From the NCBI RefSeq assembly GCF_012926615.1, contig NZ_JABBNU010000006.1:186001-250000 (forward strand): 64,000 bases of DNA, given 5' to 3'. Source of the DNA: Marinigracilibium pacificum (GTDB taxonomy: Bacteria > Bacteroidota > Bacteroidia > Cytophagales > Cyclobacteriaceae). Position numbers and translations under genes: made by a program. The stretch's first letter is position 1, and the number at the start of each line of letters is the position of its first letter. Under the pieces are notes generated by a model that was not told where the DNA came from, did no database searches, and saw nothing but the letters and a program-made list of their open reading frames with translations. Below, piece after piece: positions 53,568-63,526 of the stretch.

Positions 53568-55297
53568 TATTTGATATTACTGCTTGATGACATGACGTGC
53601 TCAATTAAACCCTGAATTGTAGGGGCAACATCATCTATAAAAACTTGTGGGAACAACCCGAAAAATAATATTGCTAAAGCTAATGGTGTAAACATAAGGT
53701 AGTCTACCGGCTCCAGGTCAGTCAATGTCTTTTCTTTTTCCTGATCCTGATAATAGAATTTTCCAAAGAACATCCGTTGGAGTGTCCATAGATAATATCC
53801 AGCTGTTAGAATTAATCCAAGTGCAGCAATGATTACTAAGGTTCGAGGAAGAATACCATTTTCTGTTGAAGAAACAAATCCTCCTAAAAAGACCATTATT
53901 TCGGCAATGAATCCCGAAAATCCAGGAAGTCCGAGTGATGCAAAAAATGCAATAACTACAAAGAATGTATATTTCGGCATTTTTTTAGCCAGTCCGCCAT
54001 AATGATCGATTGTTCTGTCATGTGTACGTGAATAAACAACTCCTGCAATAAGGAATAGCATTGCTGAAATTAATCCGTGACTAAATAGCTGATAATTTGC
54101 ACCCATCAATCCTTCATTGGTAAGTGAAGCAATACCTAATAAAAAGAATCCCATGTGGCTTACCGAACTATAAGCGATCATCTTTTTAAGATCTTTTGAA
54201 GCCAGTGCAACAAGGGCAGCATAAATAATTGAAATTACACCGATTACTCCTATAGTGTAACCATATTCTATTGCTCCTTCAGGAAAGATCGCATAGGCCA
54301 TTCTCAAGATTCCATACCCTCCGACTTTAAGCAATAAAGCAGCAAGTATTACCGAGATTGGCGTAGGAGCTTCAACGTGAGCATCTGGTAGCCATGTATG
54401 AAATGGTACACCAGGAAGTTTGATTAAAAAGCCAATAAATAGAGCTAAAAAGGCAAGAGATCGTGCTGGTTTCCCCCAAATTTTAAAGTCACTTGAGGAA
54501 AATATACTTCCAGGAAGATAATTACCTGTATCAGTCAGGTAAGCCCATTTAAAGGTTCTTACCCAGTTTTTCTCTTCGATTTGTCCCTCAGCAAGTTGCT
54601 GTTGAACTACTTCAACTTGTCCTGCAAGTGCTTGTTGGGTATCAATTAGTCCGGCTTTTACGCCAGTAGCAATTGGATCTATAGCCGAAACATAAAGTCC
54701 AATCATTACAACCAGGATCATCATACTTCCAGCTAATGTGTATAAAAAGAACTTTATAGCAGCATATTCTTTTCTCGGGCCGCCCCATAATCCAATCAGG
54801 AAATACATTGGTAGCAACATGAATTCAAAGAATAAAAAGAACAGGAACAAATCCATAGCTACAAAGCAACCAAAAATAGTTGTGCCCAATAAAAGGATTA
54901 AAACATAATAGCCTTTTAGTTTTTCCTTGATGGTATGACTTGCCAGAGTGGCAATAACCATAATAAATGAGGTCAGGATAATTAACCAGATGCTCAATCC
55001 ATCTATTCCAAGGCTATAGCTGATGTTAAGTTCACCCAAAACGCCCAAATCAAGACTAATCCATGGAAGTTCATCATAAAATGAAAGAGCCATCCAGTCA
55101 TAGATTAAATTTGGTGTGTTGACATCTCCGACAGGGTTAAAAGTATAAAGAGCAATGGCTGCAAGAAGAATTTCAATTCCAAAAATTCCGGCAACGAGTC
55201 TTTGCATTATATAACCACTGCGGTCGGGCAAAAGTAAAATTATCGGAATTCCTGCCAGTGGCAGAAAAATTAATAAGCTTATAAATCCGATATCCAT
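53567..55297 (-). CDS. nuoM: NADH-quinone oxidoreductase subunit M
   Basis: 576-residue antiporter-like subunit. The core is clear (FEFMLLPMYFLIGLWGG, PFHTWLPDAHVEAPTPISVILAALLLKVGGYG, KMIAYSSVSHMGFFLLG). An insertion of roughly 60 residues (around 200-265, including the Gln-rich VEVVQQQLAEGQIEEKNW) lies in an external loop; it makes the protein longer than E. coli NuoM (about 509). The end is 1 bp into nuoN, and 13 bp separate it from nuoL. Confidence 0.95.
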   Translation of the reverse strand: MDIGFISLLIFLPLAGIPIILLLPDRSGYIMQRLVAGIFGIEILLAAIALYTFNPVGDVNTPNLIYDWMALSFYDELPWISLDLGVLGELNISYSLGIDGLSIWLIILTSFIMVIATLASHTIKEKLKGYYVLILLLGTTIFGCFVAMDLFLFFLFFEFMLLPMYFLIGLWGGPRKEYAAIKFFLYTLAGSMMILVVMIGLYVSAIDPIATGVKAGLIDTQQALAGQVEVVQQQLAEGQIEEKNWVRTFKWAYLTDTGNYLPGSIFSSSDFKIWGKPARSLAFLALFIGFLIKLPGVPFHTWLPDAHVEAPTPISVILAALLLKVGGYGILRMAYAIFPEGAIEYGYTIGVIGVISIIYAALVALASKDLKKMIAYSSVSHMGFFLLGIASLTNEGLMGANYQLFSHGLISAMLFLIAGVVYSRTHDRTIDHYGGLAKKMPKYTFFVVIAFFASLGLPGFSGFIAEIMVFLGGFVSSTENGILPRTLVIIAALGLILTAGYYLWTLQRMFFGKFYYQDQEKEKTLTDLEPVDYLMFTPLALAILFFGLFPQVFIDDVAPTIQGLIEHVMSSSSNIK

Positions 55298-55310
55298 TCA
55301 ATAAATATGT

Positions 55311-57332
55311 TTAACTGTAAAACATTAACATTAAAAATACGATGGAGATTACAGCATACAAAATGTATAGCTGAATACGTCCACCCTGCATCTGCCGGGT
55401 GATTTTCCCAAGAAGACCTCCGGTATACGCCAGAAATCTGATAAATCCATCGACAATATATTTTTCAATAACTTTGGTTATCTGAGCCAGGATTACTGTT
55501 CCAAATGTTATGGAATGTAGCACCCCGTCTAATATTTTTGTATCCACAAACTCAAGTCCTTTTCCAATTTTTATTGTAGCCGGAACGATTGTCAGATTAT
55601 ATAAATCATTGAAGTAAAACTGTTCCCTGCTAAGTTTTAACAATGGAGTTTTAGAAGTAAATGTAGGAGAAGCATAGGTTATTTTTCTTCTACGCAATCC
55701 GAAAATAGCCCCTGCTATACCAATTACAGTTAATGAAATAGCTGCAACAGGTAGCCATATAGGAGCTGAATGTTCAATATTTTGAGGAAAGGAACTAAAT
55801 GTTGAAAATAGTTTCAGTTCATCAGCATGCAATGGATTAATTGAAAATGGTAACCAAAGTGAGAAGATAGCCAGAATTGCTATCGGAATTACCAGTAAAA
55901 GTGCTTTTGAATTTGTAAATTTTGGTAAATCACTACTTGATTTTTTATGTAATCTGCTTTCTCCCATAAAAACCAGATACCATTGCCTTCCCATATAGAA
56001 TGCTGTTAATCCTGAAGTAATCAATAGAGTTAGAGGCACTAAAAATTTGGCTGTACTTCCTTCAGAATATATTAAAGCATGTTTTAGAATGCTTTCTTTT
56101 GATAAGAATCCGGATGTAAAAGGCAATGCACAAAGTGATGCCGTTAGTATTGAATAACCAATAAATAAAGTTTTATTCACTTTTCGGATTCCCCCCATAA
56201 ACCTCATGTCCTGAGCGTCAAAGTATTTTGGCAGATCATCCGAATCATGCTCAATTTTATGCATGTAATAGATGACAGCACCTGCTCCCAGGAATAAACC
56301 AGCTTTGAAAAATGCATGAGTGAATAAATGAAACATAGCTGCACCTGCTGAACCAGTTCCTGCTGCTACAATCATATAACCCAATTGAGATATGGTTGAA
56401 AAGGCTAATACCTTTTTAATGTCGTTTTGTTTTATAGCAGAAAATGCCGCTATAAATGCAGTGATAGTACCAATGATTACAATAAAATCACTTACCCAGT
56501 CAATGTATAAAAATATGGTTCTTGATAGCATATAAACACCTGCAGCCACCATAGTTGCAGCATGTATCAATGCTGAAGCAGGGGTTGGCCCTTCCATAGC
56601 ATCGGGTAACCAGACTTGAAGTGGGAATTGTGCTGATTTACCCATAGCACCCATGAATATCCCAAGGCCAGCTAATGTTAACCAGAACACCTGTTCATTG
56701 TCAGGTGATATGTTTAAATACCCGGAAGCCAAATCGGTTATTGATAGATTTCCAAATACTGCAAACAATATTCCTATCCCGGCTACGAAACCAAAATCAC
56801 CAATTCGGTTCATAACAAAGGCCTTTAAACTGGCTTTTGCAGCTGATTTTTTAGTATACCAGAATCCAATTAGAAGATAAGAAGCTAAACCTACCAGTTC
56901 CCAGAAGATAAACATCATAAACAGGTTTTCACTCCAGACAATTCCCATCATGGCAAAAGTGAAGAAACCCAGAAAGGCAAAATAATGGTGTGCTCTGGAT
57001 TCTGCCTCCATATATCGAACTGAGAAAAAGGATACTAGTGAGGCAATGAATGACACCAGGGTAGCCATGTATAAGGAAGCACTATTAATCCATAGTGACA
57101 ATTCAATGTTCATTCCTCCGATAGAAATCCATTGAACTCCCTCAATAAGGTCTTTGCCATCATATATTGCAATTAATACAATAACATGTAAGAGAGTACT
57201 AATTACAAGTGAACCCGATAAAAGTGGTCCTGACGTTTTTCGGTTTTGTAAAGACAATCCGATAATGCCACTTATCAGAGGCAGGCCCCAGGCAGTTAAA
57301 AGTAATATGGTTATTAAACTATTTTGATTCAT
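55311..57332 (-). CDS. nuoL: NADH-quinone oxidoreductase subunit L
   Basis: 673-residue largest antiporter-like subunit, including the C-terminal lateral helix and terminal TM (VISIVFLMLMFYS). Hallmarks are FWELVGLASYLLIGFWY, FPLQVWLPDAMEGPTPASALIHAATMV and KKVLAFSTISQLGYMIVA. It is 3 bp after nuoK. Length is normal for the family. Confidence 0.96.
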   Translation of the reverse strand: MNQNSLITILLLTAWGLPLISGIIGLSLQNRKTSGPLLSGSLVISTLLHVIVLIAIYDGKDLIEGVQWISIGGMNIELSLWINSASLYMATLVSFIASLVSFFSVRYMEAESRAHHYFAFLGFFTFAMMGIVWSENLFMMFIFWELVGLASYLLIGFWYTKKSAAKASLKAFVMNRIGDFGFVAGIGILFAVFGNLSITDLASGYLNISPDNEQVFWLTLAGLGIFMGAMGKSAQFPLQVWLPDAMEGPTPASALIHAATMVAAGVYMLSRTIFLYIDWVSDFIVIIGTITAFIAAFSAIKQNDIKKVLAFSTISQLGYMIVAAGTGSAGAAMFHLFTHAFFKAGLFLGAGAVIYYMHKIEHDSDDLPKYFDAQDMRFMGGIRKVNKTLFIGYSILTASLCALPFTSGFLSKESILKHALIYSEGSTAKFLVPLTLLITSGLTAFYMGRQWYLVFMGESRLHKKSSSDLPKFTNSKALLLVIPIAILAIFSLWLPFSINPLHADELKLFSTFSSFPQNIEHSAPIWLPVAAISLTVIGIAGAIFGLRRRKITYASPTFTSKTPLLKLSREQFYFNDLYNLTIVPATIKIGKGLEFVDTKILDGVLHSITFGTVILAQITKVIEKYIVDGFIRFLAYTGGLLGKITRQMQGGRIQLYILYAVISIVFLMLMFYS

Positions 57333-57335
57333 TAA

Positions 57336-57641
57336 TCAACCGTTTAATTCTGTTATATCATCAACATCTGTAGTCTGGTAATGGCGGTATACTCTTAATA
57401 TAATTGCAAGAGCTACGGCTGCCTCAGCTGCTGCCATGACAATTAAAAATATACTAAACATGATGCCTTCCATCGCATCTGGTGATTTCATGGCAAATGC
57501 AACAAAGTTTATGTTCGCAGCATTGAGCATCAACTCGATACCCATGAGTATCATAATACCATTCTTTTTTATCAGAACGATCATTATTCCAAGGCAGAAT
57601 AATATTATGCTAACAAGAAAGTATAGTTCAATCTGCGTCAT
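57336..57641 (-). CDS. nuoK: NADH-quinone oxidoreductase subunit K
   Basis: 101-residue three-helix subunit. MTQIELYFLVSIILFCLG opens it, and the conserved GIELMLNAANINFVAF segment supplies the proton-pathway Glu. The start at 57641 overlaps the end of nuoJ by 14 bp; the longer in-frame extension upstream is nuoJ shadow. Confidence 0.94.
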   Translation of the reverse strand: MTQIELYFLVSIILFCLGIMIVLIKKNGIMILMGIELMLNAANINFVAFAMKSPDAMEGIMFSIFLIVMAAAEAAVALAIILRVYRHYQTTDVDDITELNG

Positions 57642-58152
57642 CTTCTTTTTTAGATATAAATAATGATCCAACCAGAATGACCAGCAGGATAACCGCAATT
57701 AATTCAAAAGGTAAAAGGTATCTTGTCATTGTTTCGATACCTAATTGTTCTACCGGATGTCCTGCTGATGGAATGTTATTTCCAGCATTTCTTAGCGAAT
57801 CACGAAAACTACTTTGAGAATAAATCTGGATAAATAATAAGAATAGTGCCAAGCCGGCAACTATACCAGGAAATACTCTGTGATTACCAGTTTTGATTGT
57901 TTTGCCATCCATCCGGTTTGTTAACATAATACCGAAGATTATCAAAACGAGTATTCCACCAGCATAAACTAGTAGCTGGGTTACCCCTAAAAATTCAGCA
58001 CCTGCCAAAAGATATAGCCCGGCAACTCCTAATAGACAAACTAGTAATCCAAAAGCAGCATAAAGAATATGCCTGGTTATTAGTACAAAAAATGCACCTA
58101 TGACTGTAATAACAGCAAAAGAATATACAGATATGGTTCCGATATCAGGCAT
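57628..58152 (-). CDS. nuoJ: NADH-quinone oxidoreductase subunit J
   Basis: 174-residue five-helix subunit with the LGVTQLLVYAGGILVLIIFGIML segment typical of NuoJ helix 3 (the pi-bulge region). It overlaps nuoI by one base (TAATG) and nuoK by 14. The C-terminal tail is acidic (KKEDDAD). Confidence 0.93.
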   Translation of the reverse strand: MPDIGTISVYSFAVITVIGAFFVLITRHILYAAFGLLVCLLGVAGLYLLAGAEFLGVTQLLVYAGGILVLIIFGIMLTNRMDGKTIKTGNHRVFPGIVAGLALFLLFIQIYSQSSFRDSLRNAGNNIPSAGHPVEQLGIETMTRYLLPFELIAVILLVILVGSLFISKKEDDAD

Positions 58153-58871
58153 TAGTTATCTGTGTTATTATTATCATCTTTTTTTCTATTCATTGGCTTG
58201 GGCCTGAATTTTGGTTTTCCCATTTTAGGCTTTGCCGGTTGTTTTTCTTCGCTTGATGAAGCGTCAGAATCAGAAGCTACTTGTCTGGGTTCAGATTTTG
58301 CAGCTTTTTCTGCTAATGCTTTATCCAGATCAGCTTTAGCATTTGCAATTTCCTGTTCAGTCATTTTGCTGAAAGGAAAATTATGATCGGTGATTTTAAA
58401 AGTACTGTAATCATATTCCGGAGTCATTGTCAGACACTCAGTAGGACATACAGTTGTACACAAACCACAAAAGCAGCATTTAGCCATGTCGATATCAAAC
58501 TTAGCTGCATGGATTCTTTTGGTAGTACCATCAGATGTTTTACCAATTTCTTCTACCGCCTTAACAGGTTCGATATCGATACAGTCAACAGGACATACCT
58601 TTGCACATTTGTCACAAACAATACAATCTTCAATCTCATTATGAAGTTTGTACCGCCCTTTTTCAGGAACAGGCATTTCAAACCTTGGGTACTGAACAGT
58701 AAACAGTCCTTCTTGTTTTTCGAAGTATTTTTCACTGTCTACATTTTCCTCACTTCGCTTTTTTGTAGCTGTAGGAATATGTTTCCAGGTAGTTTTAAGT
58801 CCGTTGATTAGTGTATCAAAGGCTTCGGATATATTTCCAAAATATGTATTGTTTGCTCCCTTCTTTTTCAT
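58152..58871 (-). CDS. nuoI: NADH-quinone oxidoreductase subunit I
   Basis: 239-residue peripheral arm subunit with two 4Fe-4S clusters (N6a/N6b): CIVCDKCAKVCPVDC and CCFCGLCTTVCPTEC. The start MKKKGANNTYF at 58871 overlaps the nuoH stop (ATGA). The C-terminal ~45 residues are a low-complexity basic/Pro/Ser tail (PAKPKMGKPKFRPKPMNRKK), absent from short NuoI proteins. The open frame upstream of 58871 is nuoH shadow and not part of the gene. Confidence 0.94.
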   Translation of the reverse strand: MKKKGANNTYFGNISEAFDTLINGLKTTWKHIPTATKKRSEENVDSEKYFEKQEGLFTVQYPRFEMPVPEKGRYKLHNEIEDCIVCDKCAKVCPVDCIDIEPVKAVEEIGKTSDGTTKRIHAAKFDIDMAKCCFCGLCTTVCPTECLTMTPEYDYSTFKITDHNFPFSKMTEQEIANAKADLDKALAEKAAKSEPRQVASDSDASSSEEKQPAKPKMGKPKFRPKPMNRKKDDNNNTDN

Positions 58872-59968
58872 CAGATTAATGCCAGTTTCCAAAGTCCAAC
58901 AATAAATATTACAATCAAGGCTGCCGGGGTAAGATATTTCCATCCCAGGTTCATTAACTGATCGACTCTCAACCTTGGGAAAGTCCATCTTATCCAGATC
59001 TGGATCATTACTAAAGTCATTGCTTTCAGACAAAGCCAGAATATTCCCCAAATATCTGCTGAAATAGATCCCGGAGTACCTGATGTCCAGTTAGCTAGTT
59101 TAAGGAAACCGATATTAGGTAGTGGTGTATTCCAGCTACCCAGAAATAACACTACTGCTAAAAATGATGTCAATAGCATCACACCGTACTCGGCAAGCAT
59201 GATTACTGCAAACCTGAAACCTGAGTATTCAGTATGAAACCCTGCGATTAGTTCAGATTCAGCTTCGGGCAAATCAAATGGAGCCCTGTTACTTTCAGCT
59301 AGGGATGTGATAAAAAATATCACCAGCCCAATAATAAGTGGAGGCATTCTAAAGATATTCCAGGTTAGAAAACCACCGTAATTGTTAAGGTTTATTCCGA
59401 GAAACTTCAAGCCTAAAAGATAGCTGTCAGCATTTTTTGTTGCCAGTTCGTGATGAATACTTTGCTGCAGGCTAATTTCCTGTAAATCAAGAGTTCCGCA
59501 AAGCATGATAGCTCCAAGTACTGATAATCCAAGAGGTATTTCATATGAAACTATCTGAGCTACAGATCGATAAGCACCGATGATTGCATATTTGTTATTT
59601 GAACCCCATCCGGCCATTAGTATTCCAAGGATATCCAGAGAGACTATTGCCAGGGCATAATAAACCCCGGTTGCAACCTCTGATCCGGTAATGTTTACAC
59701 TTAGCGGAATTACTGCAAAAGCAGCAAACATTGCCACAAAAATTATAATTGGGGCCATTGCAAATAATGGCTTGTCAGCAGCAACTGTAAATATATTTTC
59801 CTTTTGTAAAAGCTTAAGGATATCGGCAAAAGTCTGTAGAAGCCCCTTGTAGCCAACTTCCATAGGCCCATAGCGGTCCTGAATAAAAGCACTTATTTTA
59901 CGTTCAGCATATATGGCAATAAGCCCATATAGTACAAGGAAACCTAAAAAGAATAAAAAGCTTATCAT
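58871..59968 (-). CDS. nuoH: NADH-quinone oxidoreductase subunit H
   Basis: 365-residue membrane subunit at the quinone site. Signatures: YAERKISAFIQDRYGPMEVG, AESNRAPFDLPEAESELIAGF (with the conserved Glu/Asp run) and WIRWTFPRLRVDQLMNLGWK. It is the first gene of the nuoH-N block. No nuoG or nuoA-F lies upstream: murI begins 134 bp away. The peripheral arm genes must therefore lie elsewhere. Confidence 0.96.
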   Translation of the reverse strand: MISFLFFLGFLVLYGLIAIYAERKISAFIQDRYGPMEVGYKGLLQTFADILKLLQKENIFTVAADKPLFAMAPIIIFVAMFAAFAVIPLSVNITGSEVATGVYYALAIVSLDILGILMAGWGSNNKYAIIGAYRSVAQIVSYEIPLGLSVLGAIMLCGTLDLQEISLQQSIHHELATKNADSYLLGLKFLGINLNNYGGFLTWNIFRMPPLIIGLVIFFITSLAESNRAPFDLPEAESELIAGFHTEYSGFRFAVIMLAEYGVMLLTSFLAVVLFLGSWNTPLPNIGFLKLANWTSGTPGSISADIWGIFWLCLKAMTLVMIQIWIRWTFPRLRVDQLMNLGWKYLTPAALIVIFIVGLWKLALI

Positions 59969-60102
59969 ATTGCGCCATTAAAAAGGTTAAGGCGTTCAAC
60001 TTATATACTGATATTCCGGCAAACAGGTAATTGAGTAGTATGCAGACCGAAATCTAATACGAATGTAATACTGAAATGGTTAATTGACAATAAACTTAAC
60101 TG

Positions 60103-60912
60103 CTAATCATCCCAAAGAGGGTATTTTTCAAGATGTACTTCCTTTTTGAAGAAAAATCGGGTGCTATATTCGAAATTTGCCGTGTAATCTGAAACGTAAA
60201 ATTTGTCATCTTCTTGAGGAGACTCATTAAGAAGATTGTTGTACTCCAGATAGCCTCTTAATGCCTTGGCTGTAATTTCACTGCTATCGATGACATCTAT
60301 AGAGTCTCCAAGAAGCTTGCTGATTTCGGTTTTGATTACCGGGTAGTGGGTGCATCCCAAAATCAATGCTGAAATGTCTTTTAATACCGGCTTTTCAAGG
60401 TATTCAGAGATAATAGCTTCAGTTATTTCCTTTTTATGAAAACCTTCTTCAATCATTGGAACCAGCAATGGTGTTGCCAGAGCCTTGAAGTCAATATCAG
60501 CATGAAGGTCATCTATTTTCTTTTGATAAACACCAGAGTTAACAGTCTGTAAAGTGCCGATAAGTCCAACTTTGTTGTTTCTGTATTTTTCTCTCAAATG
60601 ATCAACCACAGGATTGATGACATCAAATACCTTGGCCTTTTTACCTGTATACTCTCTAATCAAGTCAAATGAAGCAGTACTGGCTGAATTACAAGCTATC
60701 AGGATAACCTTACATTTACGCTCAAGAAGCCACTGGCTTATTTTAACTGAGTAAGATTGTATTGCAGCGGTAGATTTATCTCCGTAAGGAAGGTGAGCGG
60801 TATCACCGAAATAAATGATCTGTTCATTTGGGAGCAATTCTTTAACTGCCCTGGCTACTGTAAGGCCTCCAATTCCACTGTCAAAGATTCCAATTGGTTG
60901 TTTAGCTTGCAT
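60103..60912 (-). CDS. murI: Glutamate racemase
   Basis: 269-residue enzyme that makes D-glutamate for peptidoglycan. The two catalytic cysteines are Cys74 (IACNSAST) and Cys187 (LGCTHYP), and the start IGIFDSGIGGLTVAR is canonical. Family length is normal. Same strand as the nuo block but separated by 134 bp, so probably a distinct unit. Confidence 0.96.
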   Translation of the reverse strand: MQAKQPIGIFDSGIGGLTVARAVKELLPNEQIIYFGDTAHLPYGDKSTAAIQSYSVKISQWLLERKCKVILIACNSASTASFDLIREYTGKKAKVFDVINPVVDHLREKYRNNKVGLIGTLQTVNSGVYQKKIDDLHADIDFKALATPLLVPMIEEGFHKKEITEAIISEYLEKPVLKDISALILGCTHYPVIKTEISKLLGDSIDVIDSSEITAKALRGYLEYNNLLNESPQEDDKFYVSDYTANFEYSTRFFFKKEVHLEKYPLWDD

Positions 60913-60942
60913 GCTGTGTTGTTTGAGACAAATTTGAAAAAA

Positions 60943-61491
60943 TTAGTTGGATTTCCTATTCGATTCGATAGCTGAATTTACAGATTTAACGGTTATAAGT
61001 TCATTTTCTTTATTAAAAAGGAATAGAAAATAGATAGTTTCATCATTGTCAGTCTTTTGTATCATGGCAGTTATTCGGTTGTTTTCAGGCTTTGAAAAAT
61101 ACAGGATATTACCAGACTGGTTTGTGTTTTCTACGCTGTGTGGAATCAAGCGATCAGTATAATCTTTAAAGTAGTAGTAGCTATCCAGAATCCTCAGTGA
61201 ATCATAGATGTCTTTTCTATTTTCAGAATCTGATAATTCGTACAAAAAAAGCTTTAGAGGGATAAATATCACACTGTCGCTGACAGAAAAAGATTCGTCC
61301 AGATCTTCAAAATAGAGCTGCATAAACTCATATGCCTTTTTCTCAAGCTTATATTTATTGTATTCTGCTCTTCCGACTACTATATCTGCAGCATAAACAG
61401 GATCATTTTTAGCACCACACATGCTCTGCGCAGACATCTGAAAGCTTAGAAATGTGAAAATAAAAAGTATTATGGTTCTTAAAATGATCAT
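60943..61491 (-). CDS. Hypothetical exported protein
   Basis: 182-residue protein with a signal peptide (MIILRTIILFIFTFLSFQMSAQ) and a mixed alpha/beta mature part with no recognised motif. It contains one Cys near the cleavage site (SMCGAKND), without a lipobox. ATG at 61491 is preferred to one at 61521, which would add a basic leader. It precedes murI by 30 bp and may be cotranscribed. Function unknown. Confidence 0.7.
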   Translation of the reverse strand: MIILRTIILFIFTFLSFQMSAQSMCGAKNDPVYAADIVVGRAEYNKYKLEKKAYEFMQLYFEDLDESFSVSDSVIFIPLKLFLYELSDSENRKDIYDSLRILDSYYYFKDYTDRLIPHSVENTNQSGNILYFSKPENNRITAMIQKTDNDETIYFLFLFNKENELITVKSVNSAIESNRKSN

Positions 61492-61564
61492 CAATTTTTT
61501 TAAACGCAATGGATAAACCAAAGTTAAAAAAGAATTGATGTCTTTTAATTTTTTCAGATAAGAA

Positions 61565-61599
61565 AAAATGCGTCTGCAGTTTAACTACAAACGCATTTT
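61565..61599 (-). terminator. Terminator after the endonuclease I gene
   Basis: A 9-bp stem (61565-61573 and 61591-61599) with a 17-nt loop has a T-run on the minus strand. It lies 11 bp from the stop of the gene at 61610. Confidence 0.72.
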
Positions 61600-61609
61600 A
61601 GAATGTTAT

Positions 61610-63526
61610 TTAGTACATGAATTTCATTGAGTGATTGATTTCTTCATTCTTGAAATTAAAGATGTAAACTTGCTTTGGCTGCAGATTAATTTTTATGTGT
61701 GTTTCTTGCTGGAATATTTTACGTGAAAGAACCTGTTGTCCTGTGGTGTTGTAAATAGATAGTTGACCGTCATATTCCTTTTTAATCTTTAATACAAGTT
61801 CATTTTGAGAACTAGAGTATACAACCTGGTAATTGTTGATGGTATTAGGTTCTGAAGATGAGTTAATATTTGATATTTTTTGATTAACCTCTCTTGAACC
61901 TGTCGAGGTCCATATTTGGGCTACTAACTCCGGATGATCAATATATGGGTTTCTGTTCCCCTGATGTTGATATGCTGCTTCATTTCTGGATATTTCTTTC
62001 TGACTTACCGGGTCATTATTATGCCATGATATTAGCATGTTCAGAATCCAAGGTTCAAATACTGTTGAACTAGTGCCATTAAGTACAGCATCAGAGTATG
62101 AACTCTTATTTTCCCAACCTGATATAATATCTTCATATCTGGTGGCCATATAAAAGTAAGCTCTGGCTATATCGCCCTTGAATTCATCAATTGGTTCAAA
62201 GACAGTTCCCGAATAGCCAAGTCCTGAACTTGCATTTCCTAATTTACTACCATTACCTGAAGTGTAGGATGCAGAGCCAACTTCACCATATGGATAGCTG
62301 CTTCTTTTACTATTAACATATCCATCTGTCAGGAAAATATGGTGTATATCTGATTCCATAGGTGCTGCAGATCCAAACCAGCTTTTAGGAAATGAATGCT
62401 CTCTATTGTAACAATCTCCTTCTCCACTGTAGTTTCCACATTGTTGACTAGTGCTTGTATAAGTATATGGGTCATTTCCATTTGGATTCTCACTATAAAT
62501 ATCAAGGAAGGAGTTATCATTTTCATAATATAAGTCTCTGCTATTCGAAGTATAAAACCCCCAGATTGAGCTATAAGACTTTGGAGTATGCGAATTTTTA
62601 ACGATTGTATGCAAAGCAGATTTTAATTGGAAACCAGTAAGTCCATTTGCATCGCTGTAATATCCGGTTAAAGGGTCCCCAGGTCCCGGGCCAGTATTTC
62701 CGATCGTAAAGTATGTTGTTTCAGAACTTCCAAAATCACCTCCCGTTACAATGGTTTGATTATTTGAATCAAGTGAATAGTTGCCATTTCCATAAAAACA
62801 ACAAATTCCATCGCCGTAGCTATCATATATAGTAAATGAATAGTCTCCTTCGCCAAGACAAAAGTCTGTAACAACAGTTTCATTGTTCTGGAAATCTGAA
62901 CCTGAATCAATTGTGTTGCCATTATCTTCATTTTTCAATACCCATGAAGTTTCTGCACCATAGTTGTCAGTAGTTATTGAAAGGGTTACTTGAGTATCGG
63001 TACACCCGCCACCAGTATCCGGGGGTGTTGAAGAATCACCAGGCTGGAAGTTGTCAACATAAACTATTTCATTACCGTCAAATCCTGGCTGGTCATAAAA
63101 CCTTAGTCCTATTTCAATTGATGATGTAACCGGAGCATATGTATATTCAATTTTTTGCCATTGTCCGGTTAGATTTTTATCAGAATAATTTCTGTAACCA
63201 TCAATGTATAATCTGGCCGAAACATTTCCTTCGGTATGATATACCCATACTGAAAAGGTATGGGCCTGGCCGGGTGTTACAGATATGGTTTGTCGAAAAT
63301 CAGTACTACTTTGAGTTGTGGTAAGAACTGTTATTTTTGCTGATTTTGAACCTGCCTGATTAGGGCTGGTAGCTGGGGCAATACTGATTCCGTTATCAAT
63401 TGTTGTCCAGTCTTGCGGGGTGTTGGAAGACCATGATTCAAAAGAACCGTTCAGTATTTGGGAATTTGCATAAAAAGATAGCGAGCTGAACAATAAAAAC
63501 AGCAGTTTAAGGCGAATTGTATTCAT
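61610..63526 (-). CDS. Secreted endonuclease I with T9SS sorting domain
   Basis: 638-residue extracellular nuclease. Order: signal peptide to about SFYANSQ; a carbohydrate-binding-like beta domain (about 24-165, NGSFESW...VYVDNFQPGD); a Cys-containing beta segment (about 175-285, with DSYGDGICC); the endonuclease I domain (about 300-545) whose NREHSFPKSWF and DIHHIFLTDGYVNSKRS stretches give the beta-beta-metal-type His and Asn residues; and a C-terminal T9SS type A sorting region (KIKKEYDGQLSIYNTTGQQV). It would degrade extracellular DNA/RNA as a nutrient or phosphate source. ATG at 63526 is preferred to 63568. Confidence 0.9.
   Translation of the reverse strand: MNTIRLKLLFLLFSSLSFYANSQILNGSFESWSSNTPQDWTTIDNGISIAPATSPNQAGSKSAKITVLTTTQSSTDFRQTISVTPGQAHTFSVWVYHTEGNVSARLYIDGYRNYSDKNLTGQWQKIEYTYAPVTSSIEIGLRFYDQPGFDGNEIVYVDNFQPGDSSTPPDTGGGCTDTQVTLSITTDNYGAETSWVLKNEDNGNTIDSGSDFQNNETVVTDFCLGEGDYSFTIYDSYGDGICCFYGNGNYSLDSNNQTIVTGGDFGSSETTYFTIGNTGPGPGDPLTGYYSDANGLTGFQLKSALHTIVKNSHTPKSYSSIWGFYTSNSRDLYYENDNSFLDIYSENPNGNDPYTYTSTSQQCGNYSGEGDCYNREHSFPKSWFGSAAPMESDIHHIFLTDGYVNSKRSSYPYGEVGSASYTSGNGSKLGNASSGLGYSGTVFEPIDEFKGDIARAYFYMATRYEDIISGWENKSSYSDAVLNGTSSTVFEPWILNMLISWHNNDPVSQKEISRNEAAYQHQGNRNPYIDHPELVAQIWTSTGSREVNQKISNINSSSEPNTINNYQVVYSSSQNELVLKIKKEYDGQLSIYNTTGQQVLSRKIFQQETHIKINLQPKQVYIFNFKNEEINHSMKFMY

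Noticed and set aside
57642-57698. Longer N-terminus for nuoK
   Set aside because: The extra 19 residues are not NuoK-like and overlap nuoJ; MTQIELYF is the family start.
58872-59051. Open frame extending nuoI upstream to 59051
   Set aside because: It lies entirely within nuoH and has no NuoI-like sequence; the natural start is at 58871, in an ATGA overlap with the nuoH stop.
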